From contig CAYZWI010000013.1 of NCBI GenBank assembly GCA_964482205.1, positions 36,829-100,828 on the forward strand: a DNA stretch of 64,000 nt, in the 5' to 3' direction. Positions 1 through 7,562 of the stretch are shown one piece after another (within the stretch, counting starts at the first letter, position 1; each line of letters begins with the position of its first letter). Under the pieces are notes generated by a model. It ran no database searches and had not been told where the DNA came from. It worked only from the letters and a program-made list of their open reading frames with translations. This DNA is from JAZDGX01 sp964482205 (GTDB taxonomy: Bacteria; Eisenbacteria; RBG-16-71-46; CAIMUX01; WJJG01). Both the position numbers and the translations under genes were made by a program.

Positions 1-416
1 CGGAAGTCGTGCCCTTCTCGCTCAAGGCGGCCTGCTGCGGCGGCCACATGACGCAGATCAGCGAGTCGACCGGGTTCGAGCTCATCCGCCGCCTGGTCAA
101 GAGCGCCAGCGATGCGAAGGCCGATTTGATCGCGACCCTCTGCCCCATGTGCCAGCTCAATCTCGACGCTTTCCAGGGTCCGATGAACAAGTTCTTCAAG
201 ACCGACTACCGGATGCCGGTGCTCTATTTCACACAGCTCATCGGCTTGGCCTTGGGTATCGACGCCAAGTCGTTGGGGCTCGGCAGCGAGCTCGTCAGCG
301 CGCGCGAGGCGCTCGCCAAGATCGGCGTCGAAGCGCCCGCCGCCGAGCCCGAAGCCGCGCCCAAGAAGCCCAGGAAGGACGATAAGTCCCTGCCCATGCC
401 TCGCATGAGTGTCTAG
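1..416 (+). CDS. hdrB: Heterodisulfide reductase subunit B (HdrB), C-terminal part
   Basis: The reading frame enters from the left edge (first full codon at base 3) and stops at 414-416, so only the C-terminal part is present. It holds one CCG domain: an adjacent Cys pair in AACCGGH and, about 33 residues later, CPMCQLN, the pattern that binds the non-cubane [4Fe-4S] cluster of HdrB. In the family this is the site where a disulfide or a related low-potential acceptor is reduced. The last 30 residues are a charged, Pro/Ala/Lys-rich tail. The stop overlaps the TAGGAGG ribosome binding site of hdrA, so the genes are one operon; hdrC would be expected just outside the window. The second acceptor could differ from CoM-S-S-CoB in a non-methanogen. 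Confidence 0.88.
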   Translation, partial: EVVPFSLKAACCGGHMTQISESTGFELIRRLVKSASDAKADLIATLCPMCQLNLDAFQGPMNKFFKTDYRMPVLYFTQLIGLALGIDAKSLGLGSELVSAREALAKIGVEAPAAEPEAAPKKPRKDDKSLPMPRMSV

Positions 417-425
417 GAGGTGGCG

Positions 426-2429
426 ATGATCGAGAACGTCCGCGTCGGCGTCTACATCTGTCACTGCGGAAGCAACATCGCCGGCGTCGTCGATGTGGCC
501 GAGGTGGCGCGATGGGCCGGCGGGCTGCCGCATGTCGCGACCAGCCAGGATTACAAGTTCATGTGCTCCAGCCTCGGGCAGGAGTTGATCGAAAAGGACA
601 TCAAGGAGCACGGCGTCAATCGCGTCGTCGTGGCTTCCTGCAGCCCGCATCTGCACGAGCCGACCTTCCGCAACGCGTGCACGCGCGCCGGGTTGAACCC
701 TTATCTCTTCGAGATGGCCAACATCCGCGAGCAGGACTCGTGGGTGACGACCGACAAGGCCGAGGCGACGAAGAAAGCGAAGGCGCTGGTCGCCGCCGCC
801 GTCAGCCGCGTGGCGCACCAGGAGGCGCTCAATTCCCTCTTCGTCCCCATCGATCCCAATGTCCTCGTCGTCGGAGGCGGGGTCACCGGCATCCAGGCGG
901 CCCTCGAAGTCGCCAACAGCGGGCACAAGGTCTACCTGGTCGAGCGCGAGCCTTCGCTGGGCGGGCACATGGCCCAGTTCGACAAGACCTTCCCCACCCT
1001 CGACTGCTCCGCCTGCATCCTCACGCCGAAGATGTTCGACGCGGGCAACCACAAGAACATCGAAATGCTCACCTGGAGCGAGGTCGAGAAGGTCGACGGC
1101 TACATCGGCAACTTCACCGTCACCATCCGCAAGCGCGCGCGCTACGTCGACGAGAGCAAGTGCAACGGCTGCGGCGTGTGCCAGGAGAAGTGCCCCAAGA
1201 AGGTCGTCGACGAGGTCTTCGAGGCTGGGCTCGGATATCGCAAGGCGATCTACACGCCCTTCCCGCAGGCGGTGCCCAAGTTCCCGGTGCTCGACCGCGA
1301 GAACTGCAACTTCTTCCAGAAGGGCATCTGCAAGGTCTGCCAGAAAGTCTGCCCCACCGGCGCCATCGACTACGATCAGCAGGACACCCTGATGACCGTC
1401 AAGGTGGGCAACATCATCCTGGCGACCGGCTACGACCTCTTCGACGCGCGCCGCATTCCCCAGTACGGCTTCGGCCGGCTGCCCAATGTCTTCACGAGCC
1501 TCGAGTTCGAGCGCATGACCAACGCCGCCGGGCCGACCGGCGGGAAGGTCGTGCTGCGCGATGGGGTCACCATTCCCAAGAGTGTCGCGATCATCCACTG
1601 CGTGGGGAGCCGCGACCGCAATCACAACAACTACTGCTCGGCGATTTGCTGCATGCAGTCGCTGAAGTTCGCGCACCTCGTCAAGGAGAAGACCGGCGGC
1701 GAAGTGTATCAGTGCTACATCGACATCCGCACGCCGGCCAAGGCCTACGATGAGTTCTATCAGCGGATCATCAACGAGGGCGTGCACTTCATCCGCGGCC
1801 GGGTGGCCGAAGTGACCGACGCGGCGCGCGGACCCGAGGAGGAAGGCAAGACGATCGTCCAGGTGGAGGACACGCTCGCGGGCAAGCAGCGCCGCCTGCC
1901 GGTCGACATGGTGGTCCTCTCGGCCGGGCTGCAGGCCCGGGCGGACGCCAAGGAAGTCGGCAAGCGCTTCGGAATTTCCTGCAGCGCCGACGCCTGGTTC
2001 ATCGAGAAGCACCCCAAGCTGGACCCGGTCGCGACGATGACCGACGGGGTCTTCGTCGCCGGAGCCTGCCAGGGGCCCAAGGACATTCCCGCGTCGGTGG
2101 CCCAGGGCGCGGCGGCCGCGGCCCGCGTGCTTTCGATCATCGGCCAGGGCCAGATCGAGATCGAAGCGGCCACGGCGATCGTCGACGAGATTTCCTGCGT
2201 GGGCTGCAAGGAGTGCATTGCCTCCTGCCCCTACACCGCGATCGAATTCCTGGAAGACAAGCAGAAGGCCCATGTGGTCGAAGCGTTGTGCAAGGGCTGC
2301 GGCACTTGCGTGGGAACGTGCCTGTCGAAATCGATCCGGCTCCGCCACTTCACCGATGACCAGCTGGTGGCGGAGATGATCGGGGCGATGGCGGCGATGA
2401 AGGACTTCGAGACGGCGGAGGTGAAGTGA
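426..2429 (+). CDS. hdrA: Heterodisulfide reductase subunit A (HdrA), electron-bifurcating flavoprotein
   Basis: 667 residues. HdrA is the flavin subunit where electrons from a donor (here probably formate dehydrogenase via MvhD) are split between ferredoxin and the HdrB site. Visible features, in order: an N-terminal segment with ICHCGSN near residue 12; a Rossmann FAD site GGGVTG near 150, followed by LVEREPSLGG; a Cys pair in DCSACI near 194; a ferredoxin motif CNGCGVCQEKCP near 246; a second Cys group (CKVCQKVCP) near 302; and a C-terminal 2x[4Fe-4S] ferredoxin (CVGCKECIASCP, CKGCGTCVGTC). I start at ATG 426, five bases after AGGAGG (415-420); the GTG at 420 lies inside that ribosome binding site. 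The stop overlaps the next start (TGATG). Confidence 0.95.
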   Translation: MIENVRVGVYICHCGSNIAGVVDVAEVARWAGGLPHVATSQDYKFMCSSLGQELIEKDIKEHGVNRVVVASCSPHLHEPTFRNACTRAGLNPYLFEMANIREQDSWVTTDKAEATKKAKALVAAAVSRVAHQEALNSLFVPIDPNVLVVGGGVTGIQAALEVANSGHKVYLVEREPSLGGHMAQFDKTFPTLDCSACILTPKMFDAGNHKNIEMLTWSEVEKVDGYIGNFTVTIRKRARYVDESKCNGCGVCQEKCPKKVVDEVFEAGLGYRKAIYTPFPQAVPKFPVLDRENCNFFQKGICKVCQKVCPTGAIDYDQQDTLMTVKVGNIILATGYDLFDARRIPQYGFGRLPNVFTSLEFERMTNAAGPTGGKVVLRDGVTIPKSVAIIHCVGSRDRNHNNYCSAICCMQSLKFAHLVKEKTGGEVYQCYIDIRTPAKAYDEFYQRIINEGVHFIRGRVAEVTDAARGPEEEGKTIVQVEDTLAGKQRRLPVDMVVLSAGLQARADAKEVGKRFGISCSADAWFIEKHPKLDPVATMTDGVFVAGACQGPKDIPASVAQGAAAAARVLSIIGQGQIEIEAATAIVDEISCVGCKECIASCPYTAIEFLEDKQKAHVVEALCKGCGTCVGTCLSKSIRLRHFTDDQLVAEMIGAMAAMKDFETAEVK

Positions 2430-2839
2430 TGTACGAGCCGAAGATCATCGGCTTCCTCTGCAACTGGTGCTCGTATCGCGGCGCGGACACGGCCGGGATG
2501 GCCCGCCTGAAGTACCCGCCCAATGTGAAGATCGTGCGCGTGCCCTGCAGCGGGCGGGTCTCGCCCGAACTGGTGCTGCGCACCTTCCGCGAGGGGGCCG
2601 ACGGCGTCATGGTGCTGGGCTGCCACATCGGCGACTGCCACTACTCGACCGGCAATCACCGCACGGCCAAGCGCATGCCGGTGCTGCGAAACCTTCTCGC
2701 CTACAGCGGAATCGACCCCGAGCGGCTCTACATCAACTGGGTGTCGGCGGCCGAAGGCGAGAAGTTCGCGACCGTCATCAAAGAGTTCACCGAGAAGATC
2801 AGGGCGATGCCACCCTTCGTGGAGGTGATCGGACAATGA
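2429..2839 (+). CDS. mvhD: MvhD-family [2Fe-2S] electron-transfer subunit
   Basis: 136 residues, the usual size for MvhD/FlpD. In Hdr complexes this small protein carries a [2Fe-2S] cluster between HdrA and the electron-donating enzyme (hydrogenase or formate dehydrogenase). Family marks are FLCNWCSYRGAD at the N-terminus, VPCSGRV, and LGCHIGDCHYSTGN in the middle, giving the five conserved Cys. Its ATG overlaps the hdrA stop (TGATG) and its stop overlaps the next start (ATGA), so translation is coupled. With no hydrogenase gene nearby and fdhA two genes on, the likely partner is formate dehydrogenase (inference). Confidence 0.93.
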   Translation: MYEPKIIGFLCNWCSYRGADTAGMARLKYPPNVKIVRVPCSGRVSPELVLRTFREGADGVMVLGCHIGDCHYSTGNHRTAKRMPVLRNLLAYSGIDPERLYINWVSAAEGEKFATVIKEFTEKIRAMPPFVEVIGQ

Positions 2840-3660
2840 GTGACCGGCTGCCCGCTCTGCGCGAAGCCATCCAGAGGATCCTGCCCGAGGTCGACGGCGT
2901 GCTGGCCTTGAAGACGGGACCGGGCGGAATCGTGGGGCCGCATCTCTTCACGAAAGACGACGCGGCCGCGCTCGACGGCCTGGCCGTCTGGCCCAAGGAG
3001 CCCCTGCCCGACATCCTGAAGAAGATCCTGAAGGCGCATGCGGAGGCGAAGCTCGCGATCGTCTGCCGGCGCTGCGAAGAACGCGGCGTCGTCGAGATGG
3101 CGAAGCACGCGCAGTTCAACCTGGCCAACATCACGCTGATCGGGCTGCAATGCACGCACGAGGAGGCGGTCTTCTGCCGCTGCGCCAAGCCCGCCACGAT
3201 CCACGCCAAGATCACCGTGGGCACGCCGGTCGAAGGCGTGGCCGACCAGGTCACCGACGACTTCGTCAAGCTGGGTCAAGCCGAGCGCTTGGCGTTCTGG
3301 AACGAGCACTTCCTGCACTGCATCAAGTGCTACGGTTGCCGGAATATCTGCCCGCAGTGCTTCTGCAATGTCTGCGCGCTCGAGGACGAGACCTGGGTGG
3401 AGACGGGCCGGCTGCCCATGCCGGTGCCGCCGATGTACCACCTCGTGCGCGCCATGCACATGACGGCCAAGTGCGTCGCCTGCCGGGAATGCGAAGAGAC
3501 TTGTCCGGCGGGGATCCCGCTCGCGATCCACTTCCGCCTGATTGCCCGCGATGTGGAAGAGATGTTCCAGTACGAGACCGGTGCGGTCATCGAGCAGTCT
3601 CCTCCCCAGCTTCTGGTGCTGGAGGAAGGCGAGTACGAGCGCACCGGACTGCCGCACTAG
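2836..3660 (+). CDS. FrhB/FdhB-like iron-sulfur protein linking FdhA to the Hdr complex
   Basis: 274 residues starting at an ATG that overlaps the mvhD stop. The first half has CRRCEERG and FCRCAKP motifs as in the F420-hydrogenase/formate-dehydrogenase beta family; the second half has two dense Cys groups, CIKCYGCRNICPQCFCNVC near residue 160 and CVACRECEETCPAG near 215, that can hold [4Fe-4S] clusters. Its position between mvhD and fdhA suggests it passes electrons from the formate site to MvhD/HdrA. It lies at the right place for FdhB of formate dehydrogenase-Hdr complexes. F420 binding cannot be judged from the sequence; ferredoxin- or flavin-linked roles are possible. Stop at 3658-3660 is followed at once by the AGGAGG of fdhA. 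Confidence 0.8.
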   Translation: MSDRLPALREAIQRILPEVDGVLALKTGPGGIVGPHLFTKDDAAALDGLAVWPKEPLPDILKKILKAHAEAKLAIVCRRCEERGVVEMAKHAQFNLANITLIGLQCTHEEAVFCRCAKPATIHAKITVGTPVEGVADQVTDDFVKLGQAERLAFWNEHFLHCIKCYGCRNICPQCFCNVCALEDETWVETGRLPMPVPPMYHLVRAMHMTAKCVACRECEETCPAGIPLAIHFRLIARDVEEMFQYETGAVIEQSPPQLLVLEEGEYERTGLPH

Positions 3661-3671
3661 AGGAGGACGAG

Positions 3672-5729
3672 ATGATCGAGTACGCCAGCGTCTTGACCAC
3701 CTGCCCCTACTGCGGAACGGGTTGCGCCATGCAGCTGCAGGCGCTCGACGGCCGTCTGGCCGGCGTCCTGCCGGCCAAGGGCCACCCGATCAGCGAGGGC
3801 GGGTTGTGCATCAAGGGCTGGAACGCCCATGAGTTCGTCGGCCACGACGACCGCCTGCGGAAACCCTTGATCCGCAAGGGCGGCAAGCTGGTCGAAGCCG
3901 GCTGGGACGAAGCGCTCACACTGGTGGCGGAGAAGCTCGGGGCGATCACGAGCGAGAGCGGCCCCGACAGCGTCGGCGTCCTCTCCTCGGCCAAGTGCAC
4001 GAACGAGGAGAACTATGTCCTGCAGAAGTTCGCCCGCGCGGTGATCGGCACGAACAATGTCGACCACTGCGCCCGTCTCTGACACGCGCCTACGGTGGCC
4101 GGTCTGGCCGCCGCTTTCGGTTCCGGCGCGATGACGAATTCGATTCCCGAATTCGAGACGGACACGAACTGCTTCCTGATCATCGGGTCGAATACCAGCG
4201 AGGGCCATCCGCTCATCGCCACGCGGATTCTCAAGGGCCAGGCGCGGGGCGCGAAGGTGATCGTGCTCGATCCGCGCTTGAACCAGATCGGGCGCTGGGC
4301 GGACATCTTCGCCCATTTCAAGCCGGGCACGGATGTCGCGCTCTTCAACGGGATCATGAATGTGATCATCTCCGAAGGGCTCGCGGACGACGCCTATGTG
4401 GCCGCGCGAACCGAGAGCTTCGACGAGCTCAAGGCGGTAGTGGAGAAATACACGCCCGAGAAGGTCGCGGAGATCACCGATGTGCCGGCCGATATGGTGC
4501 GCGAGATCGCACGCACTTACGCGAAGAACAAGCCGGGCGCGATCATCTACGCGATGGGCATCACCCAGCACACGACCGGCGTGGACAATGTGAAGTCGGT
4601 GGCCAATCTGGCGATGCTGTGCGGCAACCTGGGCGTCGCCGGCGGCGGCGTGAATCCGCTGCGCGGGCAGAACAACGTCCAGGGCGCCTGCGACATGGGC
4701 GGCCTGCCCAATGTCTACCCGGGCTATCAGGTGGTCACTTCCCAGGACGTCCAGAAGAAATTCCGCGAGGCCTGGGGCAAGGCCGCCCCGCTCACCGTGG
4801 GCCTCACGGTGACCGAGATGGTCAGCCTGGCCGAGCAGGGCAAGGTGCGCGCGCTCTATGTGATGGCCGAGAACCCGATGCTCTCCGATCCCGACATCAA
4901 CCATGTGCGCCACTGCCTGGAGAAGACCGAATTCCTGATCGTCCAGGACATCTTCCTCACGGAAACAGCCGAGCTCGCGCATGTGGTGCTGCCCGGCGTC
5001 ACCTTCGCGGAGAAGGACGGCACCTTCACGAACACCGAACGCCGCGTGCAGCGCGTGCGGAAAGCGATCGAGCCAGTCGGCGAGGCGCGCCAGGACTGGG
5101 AGATCGTCTGCCAGATCGCGCAGCGAATGGGCGCCAAGGGCTTCGAGTTCTCCTCACCTCAGCAGATCATGGAGGAAGCTTCGCGCGTCACGCCCAGTTA
5201 TGGCGGCATCACCTATGAGCGGCTCGAGAAGCTCGGCTCGCTGCAGTGGCCCTGCCCGAACGCTGATCATCCCGGCACGCCCTACCTGCACAAGGACAAG
5301 TTCGCCCGCGGGCTGGGGAAGTTCTTTGCGCTCGAGTACAAGGACGCGGCGGAGCTGCCCGATGAAGAATTCCCGCTGATCCTGACGACCGGCCGGATCA
5401 TGTTCCATTTCCATACCGGCTCGATGACCCGCCGTTCGCGCAAGCTCGAGAGCGAGGTTTCGGAGGCCTATGTCGAGATCAGCCCGGCCGACGCCGCGCG
5501 GATCGGCTTGAACGGCCACCGGCGCGTGCGCGTGACGAGCCGGCGCGGCGAGATCGAGGTGGCCGTGCGGGTGACCGAAGGCATCAAGCCGGGCGTGGTG
5601 TTCATTCCCTTCCACTTCGCCGAGGCGGCCGCCAACAAGCTGACCAATTCCGCCATCGACCCGGTCGCGAAGATCCCGGAGTACAAGGTCTGCGCGGTGA
5701 AGATCGCCCCTTCGCAACCCCAACCGTGA
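3672..5729 (+). CDS. fdhA: Selenocysteine-containing formate dehydrogenase catalytic subunit
   Basis: 685 residues when TGA 4080-4082 (codon 137) is read as selenocysteine. It oxidises formate to CO2, or reduces CO2, at a Mo/W-bis-MGD centre. An N-terminal [4Fe-4S] motif CPYCGTGC (Cys 11, 14, 18) with Cys 46 precedes the active site DHCARL-U-HAPTVAGLAA, with the conserved His right after Sec. Later marks include NPLRGQNNVQGACDMGG, LPGVTFAEKDGTFTNTERR and a C-terminal dinucleotide-binding domain (FHTGSMTRRS...). No N-terminal ferredoxin extension, so it needs the Fe-S partners encoded upstream. AGGAGG at 3661-3666 fixes the start. A SECIS hairpin follows the TGA (own entry). An automatic caller would split the gene in two (3672-4082 and 4095-5729). 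Confidence 0.95.
4093..4113 (+). promoter_or_regulatory. Bacterial SECIS element in fdhA
   Basis: An 8-bp stem (CGGTGGCC paired with GGCCGCCG, one T-G wobble) closes the loop GGTCT at 4101-4105. The loop begins 18 nt after TGA 4080-4082. Loop sequence and spacing match what is known for the E. coli fdhF SECIS, the SelB binding site. Confidence 0.88.
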
Positions 5730-5738
5730 GGTAAGAAC

Positions 5739-6230
5739 ATGGACACTCGCAAGATCCTGATGTACGCCTTGCAGCGCGAGCACGAAGGCAAGCGATTCTT
5801 CGAGGAGAATGCCAAGCGGATGAGCAGCGCCGCCGCGGTGGGCGCGTTTCAACGCCTCGCCGCCGAAGAGGAGCAGCACATCGTCTTCATCGAAAGCCAG
5901 CTGAAGCGCCTGGACGACGGCCAACCGATGGCGAGCGAGCCGCCCGCCGAGCTCGGCAGCGGCGGCCTGTTCGCGAGTCGCGCCGCCTCCGAGAAGCTCG
6001 AGCAGACGGTCGACGAGGCGATGGTGGCCGATCTGCCGGTGCTGAGGACCGCGTACCTGATCGAGCGCGACTTCGCCGAGTTCTACGAATCGGCCGCGCG
6101 CAAGGCGACGGGCGCGGCGAAGGAGATGCTGTCCATGCTGGCCGCCTGGGAGCGGGGCCACGAGAAGCTCTTCAAGGACATTCACGACAAGGCCTTCGAA
6201 GAGTACATGCAGATGCCATGGGGGGGATGA
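5739..6230 (+). CDS. Rubrerythrin/ferritin-like diiron protein
   Basis: 163 residues, a four-helix ferritin-like fold. Four iron-ligand-type motifs are visible: REHEGKRFFE (helix 1), AAEEEQHI (helix 2), ERDFAEFYE (helix 3) and WERGHEKLF (helix 4), so two ExxH-type half-sites are intact. No C-terminal rubredoxin domain (no CxxC pairs). Such proteins commonly remove peroxide or store iron in anaerobes. It begins 9 bp after fdhA, so it is probably co-transcribed and may protect the oxygen-sensitive selenoenzyme and Fe-S proteins (inference). Confidence 0.85.
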   Translation: MDTRKILMYALQREHEGKRFFEENAKRMSSAAAVGAFQRLAAEEEQHIVFIESQLKRLDDGQPMASEPPAELGSGGLFASRAASEKLEQTVDEAMVADLPVLRTAYLIERDFAEFYESAARKATGAAKEMLSMLAAWERGHEKLFKDIHDKAFEEYMQMPWGG

Positions 6231-6258
6231 TCCGGCGAACGAGCCGGTTCTCGCCGGA
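6231..6258 (+). terminator. Hairpin just after the Hdr-Fdh operon
   Basis: Arms TCCGGCGA (6231-6238) and TCGCCGGA (6251-6258) flank a 12-nt loop right after the rubrerythrin stop. There is no T-tract, so it may only stabilise the 3' end or partly separate the formate channel gene. Confidence 0.35.
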
Positions 6259-6350
6259 GGACGCGCCGGCGGTCGCTCTCGCGGCGTAGGATGCGCCGGG
6301 AGAGCGTTGGCGGACGAGGGGCCCTAACCAAGGAGAGATGAGGAGAAGTT

Positions 6351-7265
6351 ATGAGTAGTCAGCCAGCAGTCAATTTCGATGACTTCCTGCCCCCGGCGAT
6401 GGCCGCCAAGGGCGAGGACTTGGGCGTGAAGAAGGCAGCCTTGCCCGCGGGCAAGATGTTCCTGTTGGCGGTGCTGGCCGGGGCTTTCATCGGAATGGGC
6501 GCCATTTTCGCGACGACGGTGGGCGCGGGAAGCATGGCGATCAAGGACGCCGTGGGCGGCGCGGCCTTCTCCACCGGACTGCCGTTCGGGCTCACTCGCC
6601 TCCTGATGGGACTCGTCTTCACGGTCGGCCTGATCCTGGTCGTGATCGGCGGGTCGGAGCTCTTCACCGGCAACAACCTGATCGCGATGGCCTTCGCGAG
6701 CCGCAAGGTCCGGTTGAGCGCGCTCCTGCGCAATTGGGTGATCGTCTACATCGGCAACTTCGTCGGCTCGATCCTCACCGCCTACATCGTCTTCCTCGGC
6801 AAGCAGTACTCCTTCGGCAACGGCGCGATCGGCCTGACGGCCCTGAACATCGGAGAGGCGAAGACCAGCTTCACCTTCGTGCAGGCGGTGGCGCTGGGCA
6901 TCATGTGCAACGCGCTCGTCTGCATGGCGGTGTGGATGTGCTACAGCGCGCGCACTGTGACCGGCAAGATTCTCGCGATCATTCCTCCGATCTCCTGCTT
7001 CGTCGCGGCGGGATTCGAGCACAGCGTGGCCAACATGTACTTCGTTCCGCTCGCCCTCTTCGTGAAGGCGGGCGGCGATCCGGCCTTCTTCACGGCGATC
7101 GGCAAGAGCCCGGATGCGTTCTCGCACCTCACCTGGGGCAACTTCCTTGGGGGGAACCTGCTTCCCGTGACGATCGGCAACATCATCGGCGGAAGCCTGA
7201 TGGTGGGGCTGGTCTACTGGTACATCTATCTGCGCAAGAGCGCTCCGGCGCCGGCGCGGTCGTAG
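6351..7265 (+). CDS. Formate/nitrite channel (FNT family, FocA-like)
   Basis: 304 residues with six hydrophobic membrane segments. FNT marks are GSELFTGNN (TM2-3 region), GIMCNALVCMAVW (TM4-5) and AAGFEHSVANMYF, which contains the conserved pore His. FNT proteins are pentameric channels that pass formate, nitrite or hydrosulfide. Placement between two formate dehydrogenases makes formate the likely substrate; it would let the cell take up or release formate. An AAGGAGAGATGAGGAG stretch precedes ATG 6351. The final residues are Pro/Ala-rich. A strong hairpin terminator follows at 7304. Confidence 0.93.
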   Translation: MSSQPAVNFDDFLPPAMAAKGEDLGVKKAALPAGKMFLLAVLAGAFIGMGAIFATTVGAGSMAIKDAVGGAAFSTGLPFGLTRLLMGLVFTVGLILVVIGGSELFTGNNLIAMAFASRKVRLSALLRNWVIVYIGNFVGSILTAYIVFLGKQYSFGNGAIGLTALNIGEAKTSFTFVQAVALGIMCNALVCMAVWMCYSARTVTGKILAIIPPISCFVAAGFEHSVANMYFVPLALFVKAGGDPAFFTAIGKSPDAFSHLTWGNFLGGNLLPVTIGNIIGGSLMVGLVYWYIYLRKSAPAPARS

Positions 7266-7303
7266 AGGTCCTGACGGCAGCGGACGGCAGATTCTGACCA
7301 TGC

Positions 7304-7346
7304 CGGGCCGGCGATGCGGAACTCGTCATCGCCGGCCCGCTTTGCT
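7304..7346 (+). terminator. Rho-independent-like terminator after the formate channel gene
   Basis: A 13-bp stem (CGGGCCGGCGATG, 7304-7316, with CATCGCCGGCCCG, 7327-7339) and a 10-nt loop are followed by CTTTGCT. It separates the first formate operon from the second. Confidence 0.75.
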
Positions 7347-7487
7347 CTGAGCGCGCACCGCGGACTGCCCCCTGCCGCCGGCGGTGTCCATGCCACGGAC
7401 AGCGCATGGTGTTCCGGGCAGCGCCCCGCGGCCCAGGACGGACTGGACCTGCATCGCGACCGCTCCCCTCCACGCCCGGAGCGAGCC

Positions 7488-7515
7488 TTGACCAAGGGCC
7501 CGTGCGTGCTATGAT
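7488..7515 (+). promoter_or_regulatory. Sigma70-type promoter of the NAD-linked formate dehydrogenase operon
   Basis: TTGACC (7488-7493), 16-nt spacer, TATGAT (7510-7515): five of six matches in each box, in DNA where AT-rich boxes are rare. Transcription would start near 7522, leaving a leader of about 40 nt with AGAGGAG before ATG 7563. Confidence 0.65.
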
Positions 7516-7562
7516 ATCGGGCTTTCCTCTCCCACTTCGATCCTTTCAAGAGGAGCCTGGCG

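Noticed and set aside
420..425. GTG 420 as the hdrA start
   Set aside because: It falls within the AGGAGG ribosome binding site; ATG 426 has proper spacing.
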